Positions 1 through 8,176 of a DNA stretch of 64,000 nt are shown here, one piece after another. The DNA lies in contig NZ_BMTF01000023.1 of NCBI RefSeq assembly GCF_014649535.1, positions 60,032-124,031 on the forward strand. The letters are read 5' to 3'. Below the pieces are notes generated by a model that was given only the letters and a program-made list of their open reading frames with translations, did not search any database and was not told where the DNA came from. The DNA is from Streptomyces gelaticus. Its GTDB lineage: Bacteria; Actinomycetota; Actinomycetes; Streptomycetales; Streptomycetaceae. Positions within the stretch are counted from its first letter, which is position 1, and every line of letters begins with the position of its first letter. The translations under genes and the position numbers were made by a program.

Positions 1-228
1 GAACACCAGGTGGGAGTGGGAGTCGACGAAGCCGGGGATCATCGCCCGGCCGCCCGCGTCGACGGCGTTGTCGGTGGCGGGTGCTTTGCTTGATTCACCG
101 GTCCAGACGACCCGGTCGCCCTCGATGACGACGGCCGCGTCCTGGATGGGTCCCAGGGGGGAATCCGCGCACAGGGAGGGGTCGTTGGTGACCAGACTGG
201 CGATGTTGGTGATGGCGGTCGTCGTCAT
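1..228 (-). CDS. hutI: Imidazolonepropionase, N-terminal part (cut by window edge)
   Basis: Only the first 76 residues are inside the window. The start codon is ATG at 228, and the visible frame ends in the amidohydrolase signature FVDSHSHLVF, whose two histidines bind the catalytic metal in this family. HutI hydrolyses 4-imidazolone-5-propionate to N-formimino-glutamate in cytosolic histidine degradation. The gene lies 32 bp downstream of hutF on the same strand and is probably the last hut gene of this operon. The identification rests on the N-terminal sequence, the HSH motif and the hut context. The rest of the protein cannot be checked here. Confidence 0.85.
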   Translation of the reverse strand, partial: MTTTAITNIASLVTNDPSLCADSPLGPIQDAAVVIEGDRVVWTGESSKAPATDNAVDAGGRAMIPGFVDSHSHLVF

Positions 229-260
229 CGGGGTGCTGCTCTCCTTGTGGGAATCCGGCC

Positions 261-1652
261 TCAGCCGTGCAGGGCGGCGATGGCCGAAGCGAGTGCTGCG
301 GGTACGTCCTCGACGCGTGCGTGCCGCCCGTCACGGACGATGTGCCGTCCTGCCACGACCGTGTGCCGCACATCCGCCGCGGAGGCGGCGAATACGACCG
401 CTTCGGCAGCGAGTCTGGGCACCGGCCCCGCTGTTCTGACGGAGTCCAGGGCGACGGTCGCCAGGTCGGCGGGCGCACCGGGTTCGATGATGCCCGCCTC
501 CGGGCGGCCGAGCGCCGCGTGTCCGTCGACGGTCGCGGCGCGCAGCAGGGCGGCCGCCGTCCAGTGACCGCGCGCCCGGGTGCGCAGGCGCTCGTCGAGC
601 TCCATCGCGCGGGCCTCCTCGAAGAGGTCGATCACGGCGTGGCTGTCGCTGCCGAGGGAGAGCGGCGAGCCGGCGCGCTGGAGGGCGACGGCCGGGCCGA
701 TCCCGTCGGCGAGGTCGCGTTCGGTGGTGGGGCACATGCAGGTGCCCGTCGCCGAGGAGCCGAGGAGCGCGATGTCCTCGGCGGTGAGGTGGGTGTTGTG
801 GATGCCGGTGGTGCGCGGGCCGAGGACCCCGTGGTCGGCGAGGAGCCGGGTGGGGGTGCAGCCGTGGGCGGCGAGGCAGGCGTCGTTCTCCGCGGTCTGC
901 TCGGAGAGGTGGACATGGAGCGGGGCCTGCCGCTCCTCGGCCCAGGCGGCCACGGTGGCCAGCTGCGCGGCGGGCACGGCGCGCACGGAGTGGACGGCCG
1001 CGCCGATCAGCGCGTGGTCACCGCCCTTGAGGAGGGAGGCGCGCTCGGCCCAGGCTTCCGCCGTGGTGTCGGAGAAGCGCAGCTGGTGCCGGTCGGGCTG
1101 CTGGTACTGGGTGGGGCGCTTGCCGAAGCCCGCGGAGAGGTAGGCGGTGTCCAGCAGCGTGATCCGGATGCCGGCCTCGCCCGCCGCCGCGATCAGGGCC
1201 TCGCCCATCGCGTTCGGGTTGGCGTACGGGGTGCCGCCCGGCGCGTGGTGCAGATAGTGGAATTCGCCGACCGCGGTGATACCGGCCAGTGCCATCTCGG
1301 CGTACACGGCACGGGCGAGGTCGTAGTACGAGTCGGGGGTGAGCCGCGCGGCGACCTGATACATGATCTCGCGCCAGGTCCAGAAGGTGCCGGAGCCGAC
1401 CTGGACGGTGGAGCGCAGGGCGCGGTGGAAGGCGTGCGAATGGGTGTTGGCGAGCCCGGGAAGGGTGAGCCCGCGCAGCACGATGGCGCCCGGCGGCGGG
1501 GTGGCGACGCCGGTGCGGACGCCCGCGATCAGCCCGCCGGAGACGTCCAGGACGACGCCCGGCTCGACATGGGTGCCGAGCCAGGCGTGGGACAGCCAGT
1601 ACGTCACGGCGGTGGGCCTGGGGCCGTTCGTCGGTTGCGTTGTCAGCTGCAC
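261..1652 (-). CDS. hutF: Formimidoylglutamate deiminase
   Basis: This is a 463-residue amidohydrolase-superfamily enzyme. It converts N-formimino-L-glutamate to N-formyl-L-glutamate and ammonia, the route of histidine breakdown that avoids formiminoglutamase. The metal motif THSHAFHRAL lies at residues 70-79, followed by GEFHYLHH and a later SLGSDSHAVIDL segment that fits the catalytic aspartate region. The length is normal for HutF. I chose the GTG start at 1652, which overlaps the end of the preceding amidohydrolase gene by 10 bp and suggests translational coupling. Other deaminases of the superfamily (guanine deaminase, ATZ/TRZ) are close relatives, but the hut neighbours favour HutF. Confidence 0.88.
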   Translation of the reverse strand: MQLTTQPTNGPRPTAVTYWLSHAWLGTHVEPGVVLDVSGGLIAGVRTGVATPPPGAIVLRGLTLPGLANTHSHAFHRALRSTVQVGSGTFWTWREIMYQVAARLTPDSYYDLARAVYAEMALAGITAVGEFHYLHHAPGGTPYANPNAMGEALIAAAGEAGIRITLLDTAYLSAGFGKRPTQYQQPDRHQLRFSDTTAEAWAERASLLKGGDHALIGAAVHSVRAVPAAQLATVAAWAEERQAPLHVHLSEQTAENDACLAAHGCTPTRLLADHGVLGPRTTGIHNTHLTAEDIALLGSSATGTCMCPTTERDLADGIGPAVALQRAGSPLSLGSDSHAVIDLFEEARAMELDERLRTRARGHWTAAALLRAATVDGHAALGRPEAGIIEPGAPADLATVALDSVRTAGPVPRLAAEAVVFAASAADVRHTVVAGRHIVRDGRHARVEDVPAALASAIAALHG

Positions 1653-2989
1653 GCGAGACCTTCCAGTACGTCGGCGAGTGCGATCACCCCGGCCACGCAG
1701 TCGTCCTCGCCCGCGTGCTCGGCCGGCGAGTGCGAGATCCCGGTGGGGTTCCGTACGAACAGCATGGCGGTGGGGACCGAAGCGGACAAAATACCCGCGT
1801 CGTGTCCGGCGCCGGTGCCCAGGACGGGTACGGCCCGATCGGCGCCGTCCCGGCCCGCGAGGATCCTGCCGAGCTCGTCGCGCAGGGCGTGCTCGAACTC
1901 GACGACGGGCGTGAAGGACTCCCGTACGACATCGAGGTCGATCCCGGCGCGCTCGGCGTGTTCCCTGGCGGCCCGTTCGACACCGCTGACCACGGCGTCG
2001 AGAGCCGCCTGGTCGGCGGCGCGGGAGTCGAGCCAGCCGCGGACGAGCGAGGGGATGGCGTTGACCCCGTTCGGCTCGACGGAGATCTTGCCGAAGGTGG
2101 CGAGGGCGCCGGCGAGTTCCGCCTCGCGGCGGGCGGCCAGCACGGTCTCGGCGTAGGTGAGCATCGGGTCGCGCCGGTCGGCGAGACGGGTGGTGCCCGC
2201 GTGGTTGGCCTCGCCCCGGAAGTCGAACCTCCAGCGCCCGTGCGGCCAGATCGCGGAGGCGATGCCGACCGGGTCACCGGTGAGGTCGAGGGCCCGCCCC
2301 TGCTCGACGTGGAGCTCGACGAACGCGCCGATACGGGCGAGCCGTTCGGGGTCCGGGCCGATGGCGTCGGGGTCGTATCCGGCCGCCTCCATGGCCTGCG
2401 GCAGCGTGATGCCGTCGCCGTCGCGGAGCCGGTGGGCGGCCTCCACGGTCAGCTGTCCGGCGGCGAGCCGGGAGCCCACACAGGCGAGCCCGAAGCGGGC
2501 CCCCTCCTCGTCGCCGAAGTTGCCGATGGCCAGCGGCCGGGTGAATTCCGCTCCCCTGCGGCGGAGTTCGTCGAGCGCGGCGAAGGAGGAGACCACGCCG
2601 AGCGGTCCGTCGAAGGCGCCGCCGTCCGGTACGGAGTCGAGATGCGATCCGGCGACGACGGCGTCCCCGGCGAGGGGGTCGCCGAGCCAGGCCCACTGGT
2701 TGCCGTTGCGGTCGACCTCGTAGCTGAGCCCGCGGGCCTCGGCCTGCGCCCGGAACCAGGCGCGGCAGTCGGCGTCGGCCCCGGTCCAGGCGTAGCGGCG
2801 GTAACCCCCGCTGTCCTGGTGCCGGCCGACCGGCAGGAGCTCCCGCCACATGTCCTGGAACGACGCCGAGCCGCCTTGGGCCCGGCCCTCGGCAGCGGTC
2901 CTGCCCTCGGTCGCGGTCCCGCTCGCGGCCCGGTCCTCGGCCCCAACCCCGTTCACGGCCCCGTTCGCGTTCGCAGGCGGAAGGCTCAC
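1643..2989 (-). CDS. M20-family amidohydrolase (allantoate/N-carbamoyl amino acid hydrolase type) in the hut operon
   Basis: This is a 448-residue M20/M28-type metallohydrolase. Visible metal-ligand motifs are GSHLDSVPDGGAFDG (about residues 114-128) and GDEEGARF (about 159-166), typical of allantoate amidohydrolase and N-carbamoyl-L-amino-acid hydrolase. The first 40 residues are low-complexity (repeated AEGR/TAAEGR) and precede the conserved start near SFQDMWRELLPVGR, so the true start could lie further in. The GTG start at 2989 overlaps the hutU stop by 4 bp (GTGA), and the 3' end overlaps hutF. Being locked between hutU and hutF suggests it acts on N-formyl-glutamate, replacing HutG. That role is inference; the family is clear. 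Confidence 0.8.
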   Translation of the reverse strand: MSLPPANANGAVNGVGAEDRAASGTATEGRTAAEGRAQGGSASFQDMWRELLPVGRHQDSGGYRRYAWTGADADCRAWFRAQAEARGLSYEVDRNGNQWAWLGDPLAGDAVVAGSHLDSVPDGGAFDGPLGVVSSFAALDELRRRGAEFTRPLAIGNFGDEEGARFGLACVGSRLAAGQLTVEAAHRLRDGDGITLPQAMEAAGYDPDAIGPDPERLARIGAFVELHVEQGRALDLTGDPVGIASAIWPHGRWRFDFRGEANHAGTTRLADRRDPMLTYAETVLAARREAELAGALATFGKISVEPNGVNAIPSLVRGWLDSRAADQAALDAVVSGVERAAREHAERAGIDLDVVRESFTPVVEFEHALRDELGRILAGRDGADRAVPVLGTGAGHDAGILSASVPTAMLFVRNPTGISHSPAEHAGEDDCVAGVIALADVLEGLACS

Positions 2990-4647
2990 TGTCCGTCCTC
3001 TGTCATCGGCACGCGCACGCCCTTGTCCGCGGCGACCGACTCCGCGATGTCGTACCCGGCGTCGACGTGCCGGATGACGCCCATGCCCGGGTCGTTGGTG
3101 AGCACCCGGCGGATCTTCTCGCCCGCCAGCTTCGTACCGTCGGCGACCGTCACCTGCCCGGCATGGATGGAGCGCCCCATGCCGACGCCGCCGCCGTGGT
3201 GGATGGACACCCAGGAGGCCCCGGAAGCCACGTTGACCATGGCGTTCAGCAGCGGCCAGTCGGCGATCGCGTCGGACCCGTCGAGCATGGCCTCGGTCTC
3301 CCGGTACGGGGAGGCCACGGAACCGCAGTCCAGGTGGTCGCGCCCGATGGCCAGCGGCGCGGCCAGCTCGCCACTCGCCACCATGTCGTTGAACCGCTCA
3401 CCGGCCCGGTCGCGCTCGCCGTAACCGAGCCAGCAGATCCGGGCGGGCAGCCCCTGGAAGTGGACGCGTTCGCCGGCCATCCTGATCCACCGGTGCAGCG
3501 ACTCGTTCTCGGGGAAGAGTTCGAGCATCGCCTTGTCGGTCCTGTGGATGTCCGACGCCTCACCGGAGAGCGCGGCCCAGCGGAACGGGCCCTTGCCCTC
3601 GCAGAAGAGCGGCCGGATGTAGGCGGGCACGAAGCCCGGGAATGCGAAGGCCCGCTCGTAGCCCGCGAGCTGGGCCTCACCGCGGATGGAGTTCCCGTAG
3701 TCGAAGACCTCGGCCCCGGCGTCCATGAAGCCGACCATCGCCTCGACGTGCTCGGCCATCGACTCCCGCGCGCGCCGCGTGAAGTCGGCCGGCTTCTCGG
3801 TGGCGTACGCGGCCATGTCGTCGAAGTCGACCCCGAGCGGGAGGTACGACAGCGGGTCGTGGGCGCTGGTCTGGTCCGTGACGATGTCGATCGGGGCGCC
3901 CTCGGCGAGCATCCGGGGCAGCAGCTCCGCCGCGTTGCCCAGCAGGCCGATGGAGAGCGGCCTGCGGGCGTCCCGCGCCTCGGTGGCCAGCTGGAGCGCG
4001 TGCTCCAGGGAGTCGGCGCGCACGTCCAGGTAGCGGTGCTCGATCCGGCGCTCGATGGCGCGCGGGTCGCAGTCGATACAGATCGCGACGCCGTCGTTCA
4101 TGGTCACGGCGAGCGGCTGGGCGCCGCCCATGCCGCCGAGTCCGGCGGTCAGGGTGATCGTGCCGGCCAGCGTCCCGCCGAACTTCTTCGCCGCGACGGC
4201 GGCGAAGGTCTCGTAGGTGCCCTGCAGGATGCCCTGCGTGCCGATGTAGATCCACGAACCGGCGGTCATCTGGCCGTACATGGTGAGCCCGAGCGCCTCC
4301 AGGCGGCGGAACTCCTCCCAGTTCGCCCAGTCGCCGACCAGGTTGGAGTTGGCGATCAGGACGCGCGGCGCCCACTCGTGCGTCTGCATGACGCCGACCG
4401 GGCGACCGGACTGGACGAGCATCGTCTCGTCCTGCTTGAGCGTCCGCAGCGTGCGCACCATCGCGTCGAAGGAACGCCAGTCGCGGGCGGCCTTACCGGT
4501 GCCGCCGTAGACGACGAGCTTGTCGGGGTGCTCGGCGACCTCGGGGTCGAGGTTGTTCTGCAGCATGCGCAGGGCGGCCTCCTGCTGCCATCCCAGGGCG
4601 CTCAGTTCCGTACCGCGCGGTGCCCGTACGGGGCGGGGTCCTGACAT
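2986..4647 (-). CDS. hutU: Urocanate hydratase (urocanase)
   Basis: This is a 553-residue protein that is full-length and collinear with known urocanases. The enzyme is cytosolic, uses tightly bound NAD as an electrophile, and converts urocanate to 4-imidazolone-5-propionate. The NAD-contact segment GLGGMGGAQ is at residues 169-177, and the conserved cysteine region reads LPARICWLGYGERDRAGERF. The ATG start at 4647 has a good upstream GAGGAGG ribosome site. It is the first gene of the leftward hut operon, followed with 4-bp overlap by the M20 hydrolase. Histidine ammonia-lyase (hutH) is not in the window. Confidence 0.96.
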   Translation of the reverse strand: MSGPRPVRAPRGTELSALGWQQEAALRMLQNNLDPEVAEHPDKLVVYGGTGKAARDWRSFDAMVRTLRTLKQDETMLVQSGRPVGVMQTHEWAPRVLIANSNLVGDWANWEEFRRLEALGLTMYGQMTAGSWIYIGTQGILQGTYETFAAVAAKKFGGTLAGTITLTAGLGGMGGAQPLAVTMNDGVAICIDCDPRAIERRIEHRYLDVRADSLEHALQLATEARDARRPLSIGLLGNAAELLPRMLAEGAPIDIVTDQTSAHDPLSYLPLGVDFDDMAAYATEKPADFTRRARESMAEHVEAMVGFMDAGAEVFDYGNSIRGEAQLAGYERAFAFPGFVPAYIRPLFCEGKGPFRWAALSGEASDIHRTDKAMLELFPENESLHRWIRMAGERVHFQGLPARICWLGYGERDRAGERFNDMVASGELAAPLAIGRDHLDCGSVASPYRETEAMLDGSDAIADWPLLNAMVNVASGASWVSIHHGGGVGMGRSIHAGQVTVADGTKLAGEKIRRVLTNDPGMGVIRHVDAGYDIAESVAADKGVRVPMTEDGQ

Positions 4648-4987
4648 GGCGGTGCCTCCTCGCGACTGTAAGTCTTCTATTCACATCCTGATGTCCTGAA
4701 TACTCGTAGTCAACAGCCCTGCGCCGTCGCACGGGGGCAATGACGCGCGCCCACCCGCGCACAACGTCACGCGAGCACTCCTGCCGCGCGCCCTCCGCGC
4801 ACCTCCGTACGCTCCGGCATGTGCCGACGGAAAGTGCCCGAACTCCTTCCGGGAGCAGGTGCGTTGCATAGCCTCGTGGACACACCGAACACCGCACGCC
4901 CAGCAGAGCCGGGCCGGGCCGGGAGGGGCGTCCGCGCACCCTCGACCGCTCCGCCCGACCGGCTCGCCCACACATCGGGAGGCTCCT
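4648..4987. other. Divergent intergenic region hutU / Roadblock gene
   Basis: These 340 bp hold the promoters of two divergent genes. Apart from the short inverted repeat at 4683-4694 and the ribosome site GGGAGG at 4978-4983, I see no gene, RNA or strong promoter. Confidence 0.5.
4683..4694. promoter_or_regulatory. Short inverted repeat upstream of hutU
   Basis: ACATC-ct-GATGT sits 36 bp upstream of the hutU start codon, in the only A/T-richer stretch of the gap. Its position fits an operator or promoter element for the hut operon. The arms are only 5 bp, so chance is a real possibility. Confidence 0.25.
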
Positions 4988-5518
4988 GTGATCCGAGCAC
5001 TCAGACTGCGCGCCGGGACGAAACAGCCGATGGCGCCCCAGGCCCGAGCCGGGGACGTCCTGGCCGAACTCCAGCGATTACGGACAGGGACCCCGCTCCT
5101 GTCCGGCGCCCTGGTCGCCGGTACCGACGGACTCCTCCTGGCCCATGACACCCCGGACGTGGAGCCCGAGCAGGTCGCGGCGCTGACCGCGACGGCCCTC
5201 GGCGTCGCGGCCCTGATGACGGAGGCGACCGGCCGGGGCGGCTTCGGTGAACTCCTCGTGCAGGGCGAGTCCGGCCACATCGCCTCGTACGCCGCCGGCC
5301 ACTCGGCCGTTCTCACCCTGCTCGCCGACGACCGGATCGGCATCGACACCCTGCGCTCCGAGGGCCGCCGCGCCGCCGCCCGCATCGGCGAGCTGCTCGA
5401 CACCGCGCCCCGCCATGCGGTCGACACCGCACCCCGCCATGCGGCCTGTCCGGCGCCCTCGGTCCCCTCCCCCGGGCATCAGCCCCCGCGGCCCGGCCCG
5501 CTGCCGCCCCGCCCCTGA
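4988..5518 (+). CDS. Roadblock/LC7 domain protein with a TTA codon
   Basis: This 176-residue protein has a core from about residue 20 to 130 with the Roadblock/LC7 pattern (LLSGALVAGTDGLLLA, then a long helix, then VLTLLADDRIGIDTLRSEG). Such proteins act as small-GTPase or membrane-signalling partners in actinobacterial conservons. The GTG start at 4988 has GGGAGG five bases upstream; an ATG at 5030 is an alternative. Codon 31 is TTA (5078-5080), so translation should need the bldA tRNA found in this window. The C-terminus repeats DTAPRHA twice and ends in a proline-rich tail. No histidine kinase or GTPase neighbour of a conservon is present. Confidence 0.75.
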   Translation: MIRALRLRAGTKQPMAPQARAGDVLAELQRLRTGTPLLSGALVAGTDGLLLAHDTPDVEPEQVAALTATALGVAALMTEATGRGGFGELLVQGESGHIASYAAGHSAVLTLLADDRIGIDTLRSEGRRAAARIGELLDTAPRHAVDTAPRHAACPAPSVPSPGHQPPRPGPLPPRP

Positions 5519-5541
5519 CGGCCGGAGGCAGACGGGCGGAC

Positions 5542-6108
5542 TCAGCGCCTGCGCCGCGCCCCGCCGGGCGCGGCGTCACCGGCCATCGGACCGGTCGTCC
5601 GGTATCCCCCGACCCGCTTGCCCGCGGGCCGGCCGCGCTCCACCCAGTCGGTCCGCACCCAGTACAGGGCGTCGTCCCGCTCCTCGCGCCGCCCGATCCG
5701 GACGGCCTTGATCCAGAGCCCGGCGCCCGCCCCGGCGAGCACCATCCCGCCTGCCCCGGGCAGCAGGAACGCACTCGCCACCGCCACGAGGAACGCCCCC
5801 AACAGCCACCACCGGTGCGCCCGCCGCCAGTTGCGTACGGTCACGGCGCGGTCCTGGAGGAAGTCGGACCGCCCGGCACGCGTGGCGCCCCCGGCCAGCT
5901 CCGCGTACCTCCGGCTCCGGACGAGCGCCACGACAGCCGCGGTGATCAGGAACAGCGCGGCTCCGGACAGCAGGCCGATCCGGCGCCCGGTGAGCCCCGG
6001 CACCAGCGCGCCGATCGCGGCGGCCAGCAGCCCCGGCCACCACAGCGGAGCGGCTCCGGCCCGTACGATCACGGCCACTCTGGCCAACGACTGCGCTCCG
6101 CGCCCCAC
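5542..6108 (-). CDS. Uncharacterised membrane protein
   Basis: This is a 188-residue basic protein I cannot assign to a named family. It shows hydrophobic stretches near residues 20-60 (WWPGLLAAAIGALVPGL, GLLSGAALFLITAAVVAL) and 95-125 (WWLLGAFLVAVASAFLLP, GGMVLAGAGAGLWI), giving about four membrane segments, and an Arg-rich tail. I took the GTG start at 6108. It is convergent with the Roadblock gene, with 23 bp between the stops. The function is unknown. Confidence 0.6.
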   Translation of the reverse strand: MGRGAQSLARVAVIVRAGAAPLWWPGLLAAAIGALVPGLTGRRIGLLSGAALFLITAAVVALVRSRRYAELAGGATRAGRSDFLQDRAVTVRNWRRAHRWWLLGAFLVAVASAFLLPGAGGMVLAGAGAGLWIKAVRIGRREERDDALYWVRTDWVERGRPAGKRVGGYRTTGPMAGDAAPGGARRRR

Positions 6109-6254
6109 GTCCGTACCCCTCTCCGCAGCTCCTCGTGAGTCTTTCCGGCCCGGAGATTAGTAGCCGCAGATGAGTGATGCCTGAGAATCGGCGAAGTCCG
6201 GGCAGCAGCGCCGCCCGAGAACCGCCGGGGCCCGCCGGGCACGGTCCGCCTGCC

Positions 6255-7100
6255 TCACTCCACGAACAGGCCCCGCGCCGCCGCCCTCGCGTCGAACTCC
6301 TCCAGCCGCGCCTGCGCGTCGGGCAGGTCGTCGCACATCGCCTCCAGCAGCACCCGGCCCAGCAGCATGGGCGCGCACGCCGTGTCGAAGGCGAGCCCGG
6401 TGCCGACGGCGGCCGGGATGAGCAGATCGCTGTACTTGGCGACGGGCGCGAACGCGGAGTCCGCCACCGACACCACGGCCAGCCCCTGCTCCTGCGCGTA
6501 CGCGAGCGCGTCCACGACCTCCTTCGGGTGCCGGGGCAGCGCGAAGCAGATCAGTGCGGAGGCACCCGCCCGCCGTGCGGCGTCGATCCGGTCGCGCAGC
6601 ATGCTGCCGCCCTCGTCGAGCACCCGGACATCGGGGTGGACCTTGGCCGCGAAGTACCCGAAGCCGCGCGCCTGCGAGGAGGCGGCCCGCAGCCCGAGCA
6701 CCGGCAGCGGCCGCGAGGCCGCCAGCAGCCTGCCCGCCCGCTCGACCGGCCCGGGGTCGGCGAGCAGCTCCGCCAGGTGCCGCAGATTCTCGATCTCGCC
6801 GAGCACCGCCTGCTGGTACTCGTTGTACGCGTCGCCCCCGCCCGTCGGCCCGGCCTCGGCGGGAGCGACCTCCCGCAGGTGCTTGCGGAGCGCCGGATAG
6901 CCGTCGAAGCCGAGCGCCACGGCGAAGCGGGTGACGGACGGCTGGCTGACCCCGGCGAGCTCGGCCAGCTCCACGCTCGACAGGAACGGGACGTCCCCCG
7001 CCCTGCGCACCATCGAGTGCGCGATGCGCCGCTGGGTGGGTGTGAGCCGGCGCCCCTCGAAGAGCTGCTGCAACCGCGCGGCCGGGCTGCTCCCGCTCAT
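6255..7100 (-). CDS. RpiR/MurR-family transcriptional regulator
   Basis: This 281-residue regulator has an N-terminal RpiR helix-turn-helix (about residues 15-75, including LAELAGVSQPSVTRFAVALG) and a C-terminal SIS sugar-phosphate-binding domain (about 110-260, including PVLGLRAASSQARGFG). The ATG start at 7100 has GAGGGG upstream. Members bind phosphosugars or other small metabolites and control nearby catabolic genes. The closest catabolic operon here is hut, about 2.4 kb away and on the same strand, so hut control is possible but not shown. Confidence 0.9.
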   Translation of the reverse strand: MSGSSPAARLQQLFEGRRLTPTQRRIAHSMVRRAGDVPFLSSVELAELAGVSQPSVTRFAVALGFDGYPALRKHLREVAPAEAGPTGGGDAYNEYQQAVLGEIENLRHLAELLADPGPVERAGRLLAASRPLPVLGLRAASSQARGFGYFAAKVHPDVRVLDEGGSMLRDRIDAARRAGASALICFALPRHPKEVVDALAYAQEQGLAVVSVADSAFAPVAKYSDLLIPAAVGTGLAFDTACAPMLLGRVLLEAMCDDLPDAQARLEEFDARAAARGLFVE

Positions 7101-7168
7101 GCTGTCCCCTCGGTAGATCCGGCGCACCATGATCCGGCGCCGACAAATCCATTCAGCCAGCAAGGCGT

Positions 7169-7186
7169 CTGCATGTCCATATGCAG
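7169..7186. promoter_or_regulatory. Inverted repeat CTGCAT-N6-ATGCAG upstream of the RpiR gene
   Basis: Perfect 6-bp arms separated by 6 bp lie between two divergent genes, 69 bp upstream of the RpiR start. The spacing suits a dimeric regulator, so this may be an autoregulatory operator. This rests only on the symmetry and position. Confidence 0.35.
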
Positions 7187-7319
7187 CCGGGGCAGGCAGC
7201 CGGGCCGGCGGGCGGCTGCGGCCGGTGGTCCCACCCGCGCCGCCGCCCATGCCGCCCCGTCCCAAAGAGGGGGGTTAGCCCCACTGCTCGCGGCGGCCGC
7301 GATTCGTACGGTGAAGGAT

Positions 7320-7733
7320 ATGAAAACCCGTGACCCCGAGCTCAGGAACGAGCTCGATGCCGCCCTGCATGCCCGTAGCGAGCTGGGTTCGGAGTACGAG
7401 CCCGCGCTCGTCGAGTCTTTTCTGGAGAAGGTCGAGCAGCGCCTCGACAGCACGCTCGACCGTCGCGTCCGGCGCCATCTGGCCGAACAGCAGGTGAGCG
7501 TCGCCCGGGGTGCGCACCCGACGCAGCAGCTCGGGAACTTCGGCGAGCGCTACGGCTTCGGGATCATCTCGCTCATCCTGGCCATCCCGCTGTCGGCGAT
7601 CGGCGCCTCGACCGCGCACACCGGGGGCCTGGTCGTCGCCTGGCTCGGGATCATCGCGGTCAACGCCGTGCACGCCGCCCGGCCGTGGCTCTCGCGCCGC
7701 CCCGGGCACGGGGACTCCGACTGGGAGGACTGA
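7320..7733 (+). CDS. Small membrane protein with cytosolic N-terminal helix
   Basis: This is a 137-residue protein. Residues 1-70 are charged and helical (MKTRDPELRNELDAALHARS onward), then two hydrophobic segments follow (GIISLILAIPLSAIG and GGLVVAWLGIIAVNAVH), ending in a short acidic tail (DSDWED). I chose the ATG at 7320; an in-frame GTG at 7311 is possible and neither has a well-spaced ribosome site. It resembles conserved streptomycete membrane proteins of unknown role. It is divergent from the RpiR regulator. Confidence 0.7.
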   Translation: MKTRDPELRNELDAALHARSELGSEYEPALVESFLEKVEQRLDSTLDRRVRRHLAEQQVSVARGAHPTQQLGNFGERYGFGIISLILAIPLSAIGASTAHTGGLVVAWLGIIAVNAVHAARPWLSRRPGHGDSDWED

Positions 7734-8176
7734 GCCCGGCCCCGGGGCGCACGGCACCACGGCCGGCGGGCGGGCAGCACGACCGGCCGGCGGAGATTGA
7801 TGCGGCGGGCCCGTACACCGCGTAGTCGGGGACCGGACAGCCGCACCGTCGGCGCCGGCCGGCTGAGACCTCCGCGGGCGCCGGACCGCGGGCCCCGGAC
7901 ACGGAGGTGTCGCGGGAACCGCCGCTCCCCCGGTCGACCGGGGGGCGGGACGACGGCGGTCCCCGCGAGGGACACGGTCCGGGCCAGGGCCGGTCACCGC
8001 GTCCTGGCGACGATGGAGGTCCGGGAGCCGCTCCGTTGTCCGTGTCGCCGTATCGGGTGTCGGCGCGTCTCCTTGCCGACACCCCCCAATCTGCCGGACC
8101 CGTGTTAAGCCGGTGCTGCGTGAACGTGTCGCGCTCGTACCGTTTTCGCGAAGCCGGACCCGCGGGGCGCCGGGCG
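7734..8176. other. Convergent intergenic region with two large hairpins
   Basis: No gene is evident between the convergent ends of the small membrane protein and cystathionine beta-synthase. A long interrupted stem spans 7911-7977 (CGCGGGAACCGCCG pairing with CGGCGGTCCCCGCG around an inner C/G stem). A clean 10-bp stem lies at 8055-8084. Together they probably stop transcription from both sides. Confidence 0.5.
8055..8084. terminator. Hairpin downstream of cystathionine beta-synthase
   Basis: GGGTGTCGGC and GCCGACACCC form a perfect 10-bp stem with a 10-nt loop, 93 bp beyond the cbs stop. There is no U-run, as is usual for streptomycete terminators. Confidence 0.45.

Noticed and set aside
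267..2156. Long open frame opposite hutF and the M20 hydrolase
   Set aside because: A by-product of high GC: stop codons are rare opposite real genes. Composition is Gly/Ala/Arg-biased without any domain.
5401..5445. DTAPRHA duplication as a functional repeat domain
   Set aside because: Only two copies in a low-complexity C-terminal tail; more likely slippage than a domain.
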